A stretch of DNA of 64,000 bases from Epiperipatus broadwayi (Eukaryota > Onychophora > Udeonychophora > Euonychophora > Peripatidae), in contig JAQFVV010006541.1 of the NCBI GenBank assembly GCA_028023455.1, positions 374,001-438,000 on the forward strand, written 5' to 3'. Shown here piece after piece: positions 37,099-47,344 of the stretch. The translations under genes were made by a program, and so were the position numbers. The notes under the pieces were generated by a model. It saw only the letters and a program-made list of their open reading frames with translations, did not search any database and was not told the origin of the DNA. The stretch's first letter is position 1. Each line of letters starts with the position of its first letter.

Positions 37099-39380
37099 GT
37101 TCAGTATTTGTGACTCATGGTTTGACTTGTGTAGTCAATACTAAACTTATCTTTAAGGTATTATTTATTTTGTTTTATTTTTCTATTTACTTTTTTACTT
37201 GGCATTGAAAAAGAAATAATATATGAGTACTAATGACAGTTCTTGAACAATAACAGATCTAAAACATGAACTTAAGTAGCAAAATCTCCTTACATTATAA
37301 TGATGAGTTGAGAGATACTCTAAACAAGTGATTCCACATATCCTTTTTACTGTCCTGAATATCTTTTTATTGCAGATTTTGTATTTTACTCTTTTCTGGA
37401 TGAAAAATATTCTTGGATTTGATAACAAATTGCAAATTATTTAAATATTATTATGTTTAATCTTAATATTATATTACTAGTTATGCATAATTTATCAATC
37501 ATGTTTGAGACATAATTTTGATGTGTTCTAATGTATCAAGATTTCACCATGATCCTTATCTCAAAAAGTTCTCAACTCTTTCTTATTGTCAGATGCAATT
37601 TCCTTCAGTATGGCAAAACAACTGTATTTATTTGATCAACTAGATTTTGATATATATGTTTTCTTCAGTTTTAAAATAAGTAACTTAAGATCAGATATTA
37701 AAAGAAACTAGTAATAAAAGAAATCCCACGAACATGATAAGATGTAAAAAATAAAATTTTGGGACATGTCCTTTTTCTACAAATTGTTCTGAAGGATAAA
37801 GTTGTGAGTAAAAGGTAAGAAACAAAAACATTTAACTTTGGAAATGTGATCCAAATATAAGGATAAGTTTATATGAGAATAATGGCTGATATGGTTGGAG
37901 TAATGATGAATTGACTTTAAAATTGCTAATAATAACTTTCAAATATTATTTTTATAATACAACCCAATAAAATAAATATAACCAAAATGAATGTATTTAA
38001 GACAGTCATTAAATATGTATTATCATAATAAAAACAAATATTTTTATTTGTTTATGATGAAACATTAGTTAAATTGTTGCATTATTAAATATGGACAGTA
38101 GTTAAGTTCTCTGACCAAAGTCATATTGAAATAATTATACATAATAGTTTATTATTCTTTCTGACAAATTTATTTCATCATTGCAATATTTGATGATCCA
38201 TCATAAATTTTAACCTATCTGTCTTTCAAGCCAATGTTTTATCAGTCTGGAAAACAAGACATTGAATTTGAATTTTTGCCATCTACTGGGAAATTTTGTG
38301 AACCTTTTTTTTTTCAAACTTTAAAATTCACTTTTTTTTTTTTATAATATTTTAATCTCAAAAAAATTCTACGGATGTCAGGAGAATCAAAAAGGCAGGA
38401 ATTTCAAAGTATGGTAAGTGCCACAATGATGAGAACTTATTATATTCTTGGCAGTTTTCAAACTTTGCAATAACTTTCTAATATTACTTTGAGAAAATAT
38501 TGCAAATGACTAAAAAGTTGATTTTTTGAAAAGTTTATGATTATTTTTGCATAGCAATTGTGTGAAAATTATCAGAAGTAAATATGTATGATTACATATT
38601 TATTTTTTACAGAAATATTTTATATTTAAATATTAAACATTAAATTTTTTTGAGTAACGATTACCATGGAAATTGTGTTCATGGAAAATATGATCTTTCT
38701 AAAAAATGTCATCATTAACAATTTGTTAAAAAATATAGCAATATCATAAAAATTACTAAAAAATATTAAACTTTTAAACCATAAGTTGATAGAATTACTA
38801 GATATTAGTAATTATTCATTAAGATTTTAAAACAAACATCAAACAAAGAATATTTCATTCATTTTGCAAATTGAATCTGCTCTACCTAAAATTTGATGAT
38901 AAAACTGCACTTTGTTTCTATTAAAATCTAATTTTTAAAATAATTCCCAAAATAAAATGTGATTTTCTAAAACTTGTTTGATTTCTAAATAAAATTATAT
39001 ATTAAATGAGGTCAAATTTATTATATTCTGATAAATAATAATGGTTTAATATTAAAATGAAAGTTTAAAGCTTATAGCAAGTGAGAACAAGGAAATATTT
39101 CAGAATACAAGAGGGTCAATCAGTCTTTTAATTTCAATCTACTTAATCTATCCTTTACAGTGCTTATTTCCATCATTTTATGTTCTATGAATGTGTAAGT
39201 GATGGAAGCTTTAAGCATATCAAATATATATATATATATATATATATTGTAAGAGCACAGACATCGTTACATTGTTTTTTATTATTAAACATAAAGTTAA
39301 AATAAAAAGTTTGCATTTAAAAACTTTTTTTTTGTTAGACATAAAAATTGAAAATCTTAAACTTGTATATATATATAAAA
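37099..39380. other. CpG-depleted AT-rich stretch, no gene seen
   Basis: I count a single CpG between 37,141 and 37,980. No recognisable protein, tRNA boxes or repeat termini. An (AT)n run lies at 39,224-39,246. Confidence 0.6.
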
Positions 39381-39578
39381 TCGCACAGATGAAAAATTAT
39401 TAAAATAAAACTTTATTAAAGAAAAAGTATTTTAAAACTAAATCTTAAAAAGATTTAGAGATAAAAATATATCTTTAATTTTGGAAAACACATTAAGTAA
39501 TCAGAAAATGGAAATGATTATTTTAATTAGTAAACTAGCCTTGGGCATTTATATGTATAAACAATAAGAACAGAATGG

Positions 39579-39677
39579 CCAATGAAAGAAATCCATCAAG
39601 GAAATCAGACCTCAATGGAAGGATCATCATCAATGATGACGTAACGTCCATTGGATCCTGAAGTTATGTATAAAAGG
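39579..39677 (+). promoter_or_regulatory. Promoter-like cluster: CCAAT, CRE, inverted CCAAT, TATA
   Basis: CCAAT at 39,579-39,583, a CRE-like TGACGTAA at 39,637-39,644, an inverted CCAAT box (ATTGG) at 39,650-39,654 and TATAAAAGG at 39,669-39,677, in canonical order and spacing. A start site near 39,700 would be expected. Motif matching only; no conservation evidence. Confidence 0.5.
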
Positions 39678-39699
39678 AAAAAAAATTGGAAATAAAAAG

Positions 39700-39924
39700 G
39701 GATTGGTTTAATTAATTAGGAGGAGGAGATGTGACTATATGTGTTAGTGTGGAGTTGAAGGAGAAGGGATTGAAAAGACGCACTCTTCAATCCCTTCAGT
39801 TATTAAAAAAAAGTAAAAAAGAAATGAAACATCGCTTGTCTTATACTGAGGACAACAGAATCATCGGGGAATTTAATGTGGATTCCAAATGGCAAGCAAT
39901 GGATAAAAGAAATGTTTTGAAATC
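39700..39924 (+). CDS. Candidate first exon with small ORF, function unknown
   Basis: Follows the TATA-like element by about 30 bp. An open frame runs from 39,731 to the stop at 39,926-39,928. The first in-frame ATG is at codon 32 of that frame and gives MKHRLSYTEDNRIIGEFNVD followed by about 14 residues. GTAAGA at 39,925 is a consensus splice donor, so the frame may continue into an unseen exon instead of ending. The composition is basic and lysine-rich, mixed enough to look less AT-driven than the other short frames. I recognise no family. A 12 bp perfect hairpin lies within it. Confidence 0.3.
39763..39797 (+). other. Perfect 12 bp hairpin
   Basis: GAAGGGATTGAA (39,763-39,774) pairs with TTCAATCCCTTC (39,786-39,797) across an 11 nt loop. 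AAGGGATTG also occurs directly upstream near 39,696. It would form a stable RNA hairpin in a transcript from the promoter-like cluster. Confidence 0.75.
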
Positions 39925-40418
39925 GTAAGAACTTTTTGAACTCTCAGCTTTAAATATAAATAATTTATGAACATTTCTAAACAAAAGAACTCTAAATACT
40001 AAACTTTTCAATATTTATAAATATAAGAATTTCCTATCTGACTAAAGTAGTTAAAATGTTATTTGATGTATTTCTTTTGTAAAATCATTTCCATTTATAT
40101 ATTTTTTTGTTCTTTAAGTTTTATTATGATTTCTGTTTTCCGATAAATTAAAATATATCAATGATAAACTTAAGTCGGGTGTGAATGGCTGTATAAATTT
40201 GTAAAGTTATATTAGGGGAGGGTAATCTTAGGTTATTCGTGTCGTTGTTGAATTGGGTCAATGGATTGGATATATTGATGTAGTTAGTAGATGTAATGCA
40301 AGATTCGCTATGGGCAGAATTGCTTGTATATGCCGCACCCTTCCTCTTGCCTAGGGAATGCACTCGTAAGTCGGCAAAATGACCACAGTCCGTTTCTATG
40401 GAGTTTTTTTATTGTTCT

Positions 40419-40455
40419 TCTCGTTAGATAGATGTAATATTCCTATCTAATGAGA
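40419..40455. other. 13 bp hairpin
   Basis: TCTCGTTAGATAG (40,419-40,431) pairs with CTATCTAATGAGA (40,443-40,455), with a single G-T wobble and an 11 nt loop. Confidence 0.75.
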
Positions 40456-41190
40456 GTCAATGTCTTATCTTAACCTATTTTGTGTTGCCATATTTGTATG
40501 ACATTGAATACATCAATATATCAGATGGATTGATGCCAGGTTGACTGCTAACTTTTAGCCTAAGGTTAAATGGGGATGGAATGTTTTATCTTCGAATGCA
40601 AATCTATGTAGTCTATTCATACTCGAACTAAATAAAAATGCATTAAATATAAGTTGTTTATAGATGCTTGCATAGATTTGTTACCGGCTAATTATGTTTT
40701 GGATTTCATATTCGATCAAAATATATATCGACATTCGGTAAATACTGATACCTTACGGTGAGTATCTAAAATGTATTTATTCGGATGTCTTTGAAGTTAT
40801 TGGTGACAATGCAAGCATCATCTTATGGTGAATGCTATTGGGTTACTTATAAATTTTCCTCTGCAATTGACGGTACCAATGATTTTGTATTTTGATCGTT
40901 TATGTTTATTTTGAAATGTTTTTGACCATGGAATCTATGTAACCGATCTATACTCAACATTTTTAAACAAATCTGTGCGAACTAATAATAGTATAAAATT
41001 TAAAATGTAAATTAAAAATCTAAAATAAAAGTAAAAATAATGTTAAATGTTAAAGTAAACATATTAAAATAATAGTGTTAAATCTTATATATATATATGC
41101 GTAAATAAATTTTTGTATGTTAATTACTGGCAGTGGCTTATTTTATTTATTTTTTAATATTGAAATGTAATTAGATAAAATACTATACTA

Positions 41191-41372
41191 TTAAATCTCT
41201 GCTACTCCCTGAGCTAGTGACTTGGGCTAATGACCGGAATCAAAATTTAAAAAAAAAAATAATTTTTTTTTGACTTACGTATCTGCCTACTTTATACATT
41301 TTTCTAGGTTCAAATGTTTAGATGGTGCCCTGTAGTGCAGATCACATTATGCTATTTCTCCAGATCATTACA
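41191..41372 (+). mobile_element. LTR-like repeat, copy 1
   Basis: Begins near AATCTCTGCTACTCC and ends ...CCAGATCATTACA, so with the CA-type end of an LTR. It is directly repeated at 41,527-41,717. The shared text includes TTGACTTACGTATCTGCC and TGCCCTGTAGTGCAGATCA. It is followed two bases later by a primer-binding-site-like sequence. Its start is not fixed. Confidence 0.6.
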
Positions 41373-41374
41373 AA

Positions 41375-41391
41375 TGGCGCCCAATGTGGGG
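41375..41391 (+). promoter_or_regulatory. Primer-binding site complementary to tRNA-Lys 3' end
   Basis: TGGCGCCCAATGTGGGG differs at one position (T for C at 41,385) from the complement of the 3' end of animal tRNA-Lys(CUU), a common primer of LTR retroelements. Its position right after the LTR end is as expected. Confidence 0.7.
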
Positions 41392-41398
41392 TGCCAGT

Positions 41399-41512
41399 TG
41401 TAACGATCCGGAGAATGGAGCTTACCATGATCTGCACTACAGGGCACCATCTAGGCATTTGAAACTAGAAAAATTTATAAAGTAGGCAGATATGTAAGTC
41501 AAAAAAATTTTT
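41399..41512 (-). mobile_element. Inverted LTR-like repeat
   Basis: TGTAACGATCCGGAGAATGG is the inverse of the end of the flanking LTR copies, and the segment runs back to the TTGACTT / AAGTCAA position. It starts eight bases after the primer site, so the internal region of the element is missing. Confidence 0.7.
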
Positions 41513-41526
41513 TTTTTTATTATATT

Positions 41527-41717
41527 ATTTAATCTCTGCTACTCCTTGAGCTAGTGACAATGGGCTAACGACCGGATATCAAAATGTATAAATAATTAAA
41601 AAAAATTTTTTTTTTGACTTACGTATCTGCCTACTTTATAAATTTTTCTAGGTTCAAATGCCTAGATGGCACCCTGTAGTGCAGATCATGGTAAGCTCCA
41701 TTCTCCAGATCGTTACA
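41527..41717 (+). mobile_element. LTR-like repeat, copy 2
   Basis: Direct repeat of 41,191-41,372 with a few substitutions, ending ...CCAGATCGTTACA at 41,717. With the inverted copy it forms a palindrome of about 210 bp. Confidence 0.65.
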
Positions 41718-41879
41718 ATATATATAACTGTGTATAAATGAAAAATGGCTAATAAAAACATGTATATGCATGGTAGCAGTCATAGTTGTAGTAATAAGAA
41801 TAAATTATAAAAAAATAAAAATATCATAATAGCTTCTGTAGAAAATATATATTAATAATTATACATTAAAAGTCTTTTT

Positions 41880-42260
41880 TAGCATATGATTTTCTGAAAA
41901 TATATGAAGCAAATTATATTAAGCATGACACTGATAATTGTATGAATATTTATAAAACTTTAATAAATTTAATTAATAACTGGTCAATTAAAAATGAATG
42001 AAAAATTATATAATATGGTGTTACATACAAAGTTGTACAAAATATGGTTTTATTTATTCTCTGTACATTCATGTTATATAGATAATTTGTTTCAAACTTT
42101 ATGGAATCTCTAACTACCTGGATTGTTGTATTATATTTTTATTTTACTTACTTTTTATTTTTCTTACTTTTATTTTAACTTTCATTACAAAACACTAGAT
42201 GTCACTGCATATGCCTTAGTGTTCTGACATGGCTAGTTTGTGTTTGGCAAGATAAGTTAA
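41880..42260 (+). mobile_element. Penelope-like element 3' end
   Basis: Matches the 3' region of the PLE copy at 48,605-49,880 (ATGAATATTTATAAAACTT, TAACTGGTCAATTAAAAATG, then an ACACTAGATG-TG-C patch). It contains only the last residues of the GIY-YIG domain region (YIKHDTDNCMNIYKT). It serves as an empty site for the family A insertion seen in the other copy. Confidence 0.75.
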
Positions 42261-43214
42261 AGCTTTATATATTTTTAATAACATCTAGATATAAAGTTTT
42301 GCTGCTGGGGACTATTTGTGTAGAAAGTGGGTGAGAAAAGAGAGTAGCAGCAAAGAGAGATAAATTTAAATGGATTTGAAAATATTGAGAAAAATATTGC
42401 TAATATTTGGAAAGTGATCTGAGACACTGATATTTTAAGTATAAAGAATTTTTTTTGATTACTGTAATCCAGACCTTAAACCTAAAGCATACATAAGATT
42501 AATTGGATTTTAGGAAAATTGTTATTAAATTTTTTTTCCCATTTAAGTGAAAGAATGATTTGTTTGAGAAAAAATGTAATATTGAGATATGAGTTTAGGG
42601 TAGCATGTGTTTTTCAGTTTCCATTATTAAAAAAAAACATTTTTTTGTATAAAGAGGCTAGAAGAATGGTAGAGAAATCATAAATTTAAATATACAGATG
42701 AGAACTTGGAAAAATAAGAAAATATGAATGGCATTTGTATCCCATAATGTATGAGTAATGGTCAGAAAATAACTAGTCATGCTTTGTTAGCATGTAGAGT
42801 ATGTAATAAGGTCTTTTATCTGAAGTTTAAATAAGAATAGGAAGCAAATAAAAAGTGGGAGGGTTGTGTAGATCATTTATAAATGTGATAAAAGAGATGA
42901 AATGGTTTATAAGCAGAAATAATTTAAAAAGAATGTCATCAGAAAGGCAGAAAAGTAGATAAGGACAATAAAATGGAGTACATATTTAGTACTATGACAA
43001 GAATATGAATGACAAAATAAACAGTGTAAATGGGGACAGTTAGGCAAAGAATAAGTAAGATAGAGGTAGAGGTAAAGAATGTAGAAGTAAAATTAAGAGT
43101 GTTGGATATGAAGTGTGAGCGTATTAAGAAATTAATGAATAAAAACAATAAGTAATAAACAGATAAGAAAGTTTAGAAAGTTGAACAGAATGTTACAAAT
43201 GAATTAGGGAAAGT

Positions 43215-43640
43215 AAACTATAAGACAGTCTTGATAGGGTCACTAATTAGAGAATATGAAGAGATTGCAAGAAAAAATCAAAATAAGTATGTAAAAGTAT
43301 GTTTTCCTGGAGTTAGAATCAGGGATGTTGCAGATAAAGTAAAAAAGCAGAGGAATAGAGAAGTTTATTTTATGATAGGGACAAATATGTTTTCAGAGCT
43401 ATCAGATATAGCAATGGATAAGTACAAAAATTAATTAGTTTGAATAAGGTTAAAGAAAGAATTGGAGTAATTGGATTACTGTCAAGTTTCATCAATAGAT
43501 ATATGTTAGATAAGGCATGTTCTATAAATGACCAGTTAAAAAAAATTGACAGAAATAATGTTATGGTCATGGATGTGTGGGATCTTTTTTTTTAGTAAGA
43601 GGAAGTTATAGAGTAAAGGTGGATTGCATTTAACAAAGTA
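43215..43640 (+). pseudogene. LINE ORF1 esterase (SGNH-like) domain, broken
   Basis: Reads IGSLIREYEEIARKNQNKYV (where the catalytic GDS-type serine block would be; only IGS is seen, so the expected DS is lost), then a CFPGVRIRDVADKV block and VYFMIGTNMF (the GTN block). After a stop the frame resumes with GVIGLLSSFINRY- and VMVMDVWDLF-like blocks, and a -H- box is expected around 43,640. The block order matches SGNH hydrolase ORF1 domains of CR1-like LINEs. At least one stop and one frameshift are present. Confidence 0.7.
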
Positions 43641-43904
43641 GGGAAGTGAAGCATGGGGGGGAGGTGATCTATTAACAATATTATAGGTTGCGAAACTTAT
43701 AAAGGAGGAGTAGGGTTTTAAATTACAGTTTTATCAAAAAGAAGATTAAGAATGGATGGGATGTAAGAAGTAAACAAAGAGTAGCTGAATCAGATATAAA
43801 TGTAGATGTGGATAGGAAATCGGTCTGCATAACTAGTGATAAACAAACTAATTACAAATATAAGAGTCAAAAAATTTATAAAAGATAGTAAAAAGGGAAG
43901 AAAT

Positions 43905-44620
43905 TGTTAAAATCCAATATTTGAATATGCAAGGTGGTAGGAGACCAGAAAAGTGGTTGGAATTAAATGAAGAAATTACAAATAAAGGGCATGAGGTATT
44001 AGCAGTAGTGGAAACACTTCTAAGAAAAGGAGAACATACACTGAAAAAACTGAAATTGCCAGTATAAATAGAAAAGAAAGAAAAAAGAGTGGTGCTATAG
44101 AAGTTATATCAAAAAAAATATTTAAATACTTTGAAGTGTCAAGAATATTTGTGGTTTGAGATATAGTTAGGAAGACAAGAATGAATGGTGGCTATAGTAT
44201 ATATGGACAATGGAGATAGTCAAACTATAAAGGAATGGAACAGTTGCATATATGAATGCCTATTTAAGGATATACAGAGTTTCAAAAAAGGGAAGAAAAT
44301 AATGGTTATAGTGGATGTGAATAGGCATATTGAAGAAACTGATGACTTGAATAACAATGATGGACAGCTTTTGAACATTTTTTGTCAGAGATTGAATTTG
44401 AGCCTACAAATTTATCAAATATTTATGAAGGGCATATATATGGTATAGAAATAACATATTTCACACTATAGATGATGTATGAGTAGATAAAGAGGGAATT
44501 AATAAAGTACAGAAAATTAAAGTCATTGATAAAAAAGAGCTTGTATTTAATAGTGATCATAATTTCTTTATAATAGAAATGGTTAGAAGTGTGATGGAAA
44601 ATAATAATAAAAGTAGAAAA
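43905..44620 (+). pseudogene. LINE APE-type endonuclease, broken
   Basis: NMQGGRRPEKWLELNEEITN and HEVLAVVETLLRKGEHT (the N-terminal E-block) are followed by IMVIVDVNRHIEETDD (degraded GDFN box) and a FNSDHNFFIIEM-like block containing the SDH motif near 44,550. Stops separate the blocks, and the open frame at 44,185-44,448 is one of them. Confidence 0.75.
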
Positions 44621-45179
44621 GATATTGAAATATGTGGATGGGGAGTGAAATGATAAGAATGTTAGAAGAATATAAAATAAAAGTAGAAGAAATTATGAAA
44701 GAGTTTATTAGGGGTGAGTATAAGGATTGGTGTGATGAAGTAGAAAAACTGGCAAATAGAGTTTTAGGTGAGTATATTTAGAAGAATAAAAGTAATAAAA
44801 AAGTGAGAATTAGTAAATGTGTAAAAGATAGGGGAAAAGCATGCAGTAAATATGAATGTGCTACTAAAAACAAAGAAAGTGAAAAAGATGTTAATATTAA
44901 ATGGAAAAATATTTAAATAAAAAGAAGTTGGCTAAAATAAATAATTATAGAGAGAAAATGAAATTTAATTATAAAGTAGTGGAGGATATTAATAAAAGTG
45001 GAAGAAATGGGAGTAAAAAAAATTGGAAATATATTAAAAATAAGAAATGTTACTAAATGGAAAGGAAAAAGAGTGTAGCTCTAGAGAAGTGGAGACAATC
45101 ATAAATAAGTATGTAGTAGCTAGAGAAAAGATATAAGATTTAAAGAACAGAGTGATAACAAACATAAAAACACATAATA

Positions 45180-46010
45180 ATGGAAATATTAGTTTTACAG
45201 AAAATGAATTGAATGAGATATGAAAGAAGTTAAAACATGGAACGGCAAGAGGTTTAGATGGATGGGCAGCATAAATGGTGATGAATTTTGGAAATAGGTC
45301 AAAATTAAATCTATTATCATGTTTTAATAAGATGGCAATAAAGACAGAATTTCCAGGGTAAAGACGATAGAAAAATAAACAATTATAGACCATAGCAGTG
45401 ACATCAATGTTATATAAAGTGTTTGCATATGTAGTGGCTGGAAGAGTGGCAAAATGGATCAAAGAAAACACAAGCAAGGTTTTGGAATGAATAGGTGTAT
45501 AAAATATAGTTTTTTGTAGTTACACAACTTATAGATATGAGTTATATATGGTCGTTATAGATAAAGAGAAGGCATATGATAGAGCAAATAGAAATAGATT
45601 ATAAGTAAGTTTAATAAATTTGGAAATGAATGAAACTTTAGTGGATCTTATTAAGTGATTGTATAAAAATGATTATTATATGTATCAATTATAAAATATA
45701 AAATTAGTTAGAGTTAAAAATGGGGTGGGATGTTCTATTTCACTTATTTTGTTTTTGTCATATTTGAGAGAAATGGAGAGGGCAAATGAAAGACTAGGAA
45801 GAAAGGGTGGAGATACCATTAATAGATGACAAGGGAATGTATATCTTATCGGGTCTTTTATTTTCTGATGATATTTTCTTATGTACAGAAAGTAGGGAAG
45901 ATATGGAAGTTGCACTGAAGACTTGTGCAAGAGTGGGTAAAGAGATGGGAATCAAATTTAGTAAAAAAAATCAAAAGTAATAATGATAAATGTTGGGGAA
46001 AGAGAATAGA
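45180..46010 (+). pseudogene. LINE reverse transcriptase core, broken
   Basis: Successive RT blocks: KHGTARGLDGWA, AVTSMLYKVFAYVVAGRVAK, VVIDKEKAYDRANRNRL (block with the first catalytic D), SLILFLSYLREMERANERLG and the FSDDIFLC box (F-x-D-D type) at about 45,860-45,883, then CARVGKEMGIKFS. In-frame stops and frameshifts are scattered throughout. Minus-strand frames in this region are shadows. Confidence 0.8.
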
Positions 46011-46089
46011 AAGATTTTTCTTGAAGAATATAAAAGTTAAATGTGGTGATTAGGTATAACTATTTGTGAATTATCTAAATTATTGCTCC

Positions 46090-46239
46090 TTGGGTATGTA
46101 GACAGTTGGATGAGTAATGCCTTTTCCATTTCAACAGTCATTGTAGCTAATCATTCGATACCAGTCAATTGCCTCCTTTGCTGTCCACACCTTTGCATTT
46201 AATGTATGTATTCCTACTTTTCTTTGTACTTTTTCTAAG
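46090..46239 (-). mobile_element. Inverted LINE segment inside the LINE
   Basis: The minus strand of this piece reads LEKVQRKVGIHTLNAKVWTA plus KEAI. This is the same LINE region encoded on the plus strand at 46,434-46,507 (CLEKVQ-EVGRHALD). The DNA of the two is an inverted repeat of about 74 bp. It sits between the LINE blocks for the SYLGI-type box and the NYLDKW box, which are adjacent in the 59.6 kb copy. Confidence 0.75.
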
Positions 46240-47290
46240 TAATCAGAGAAATTACCTAGATAAATGGAGAAAAAAAAGATAAATAAAGAAAAGATAAGAA
46301 AGAAATTAATAAAAAATAACAATATTTTCATACAATAAATATGATGTAGCTACAATTGTATGGAAGGAAATGGCAATAGCAGGGTTAACTTATAGCAATG
46401 ATGTGTTATGTGTTAGCAAAGGGATGTTTGAATGCTTAGAAAAAGTACAATGAGAAGTAGGAAGACATGCATTAGATTCAGATGTGTGAACAGCAAAGGA
46501 GGCAATTCAAGGAGAAATGGGATGGTCATAAATTTTATATGAGAGATACAAAAAGCAAAATTAAAATGTTTGATAAATTGTAATTTATGAATAGTAAGAG
46601 AATAAGCCAAAATAGTATTTAAGTGGGTTACAAGTATTGAACAGGCAACAAAATGGATAAGAAAGTTAGTATGGTATGCAGAAGATTTGGATAGACTTTA
46701 TGTCAATATACTTGTACCAAAGGTGGGATGATTGTGTTAAGAGAATTGTTGAGTGTTATAGTAGTAAGGAATGGGGTAGAATAATAGATGCATTAATAAA
46801 GAATAGAGTGTTGAAGAGGCGGAGAACAAGTATGAAGAGTAAAAAGTGTCTAAATATATGTAAAAGTAAACAAAGTATTGAGTGTGAATTAATTTACAAT
46901 AATAACAAATAACTCAAGCAGGATCCTTAGCAACAGAAAAATATACACATAGATGGTGAAATGTGGGTGATTTAGTTTGCAAGTTATGTAAAAAAAGGCA
47001 TGGAAAATATTATACATCTGCTAATTGAATGCAAATGCTCACAAGAATTAAGGGTACAAATAAAGTTGTGGGAGAATAAATATAAACTAAGAAATTATAC
47101 AGAAAGTGGGTTATTAGCCTTTATGCTAGGTTTGGAAAAAGATAAGGGGGGTTCTAGATATAAAAGTCATAGAGTGAACAAAAATGATGTTGTGGAAATG
47201 GGATGGAGTAGGATAGAAAAGAATATGGGAAAAAACTTTAGATGGAGAATGGAAAAAAAAGTAAGATGGCTAAGAGATTGTCCAGGTTGA
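46240..47290 (+). pseudogene. LINE C-terminal region, broken
   Basis: SNQRNYLDKWRKKKINKEK matches the other copy (NYLDEWGKKKINEARKRK). Then follow a VSKGMFECLEKVQ patch, and at 47,000-47,290 an open stretch with LLIECKCSQELRVQIKLWEN, TESGLLAFMLGLEKDKG and a WRMEKKVRWLRDCPG end. The final block is shared with 59,700-59,930. Confidence 0.8.
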
Positions 47291-47344
47291 GAGATTCCTG
47301 ACTTCAGTAAGAAATAGCCATATCACATCACATTACATAACAGT

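Larger units (their letters stand above)
39381..40980. mobile_element. CpG-rich 1.6 kb segment bounded by perfect 10 bp inverted repeats
   Basis: TCGCACAGAT at 39,381-39,390 is mirrored exactly by ATCTGTGCGA at 40,971-40,980. Between 40,141 and 40,980 I count 21 CpG dinucleotides, against one in an equal length just upstream at 37,141-37,980. It contains a promoter-like cluster, a small ORF and two good hairpins (separate entries). No transposase, RT or clear target duplication was found. It could be a young DNA-transposon derivative, or a real gene start whose CpG content reflects an unmethylated promoter, with the inverted repeats being chance. Confidence 0.45.
42300..47335 (+). mobile_element. 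CR1/L2-like LINE with esterase ORF1, broken
   Basis: About 5 kb in order: an ORF1 region with coiled-coil-like and cysteine-bearing sequence (ACRVCNKVFYLKFK near 42,790) and an SGNH-type esterase near 43,210-43,640. Next come an APE endonuclease (43,905-44,620), an RT (45,180-46,010), a foreign-looking inverted patch (46,090-46,239) and a C-terminal region to 47,290. The tail ends ATCACATCACATTACATAAC. ORF1 esterase domains are established for CR1-group LINEs. Frameshifts and stops in every domain make it immobile. A second copy of the family lies at 59,596-60,480 on the minus strand. Confidence 0.8.

Noticed and set aside
45034-45477. 147-codon minus-strand frame
   Set aside because: Shadow of the LINE reverse transcriptase on the opposite strand.
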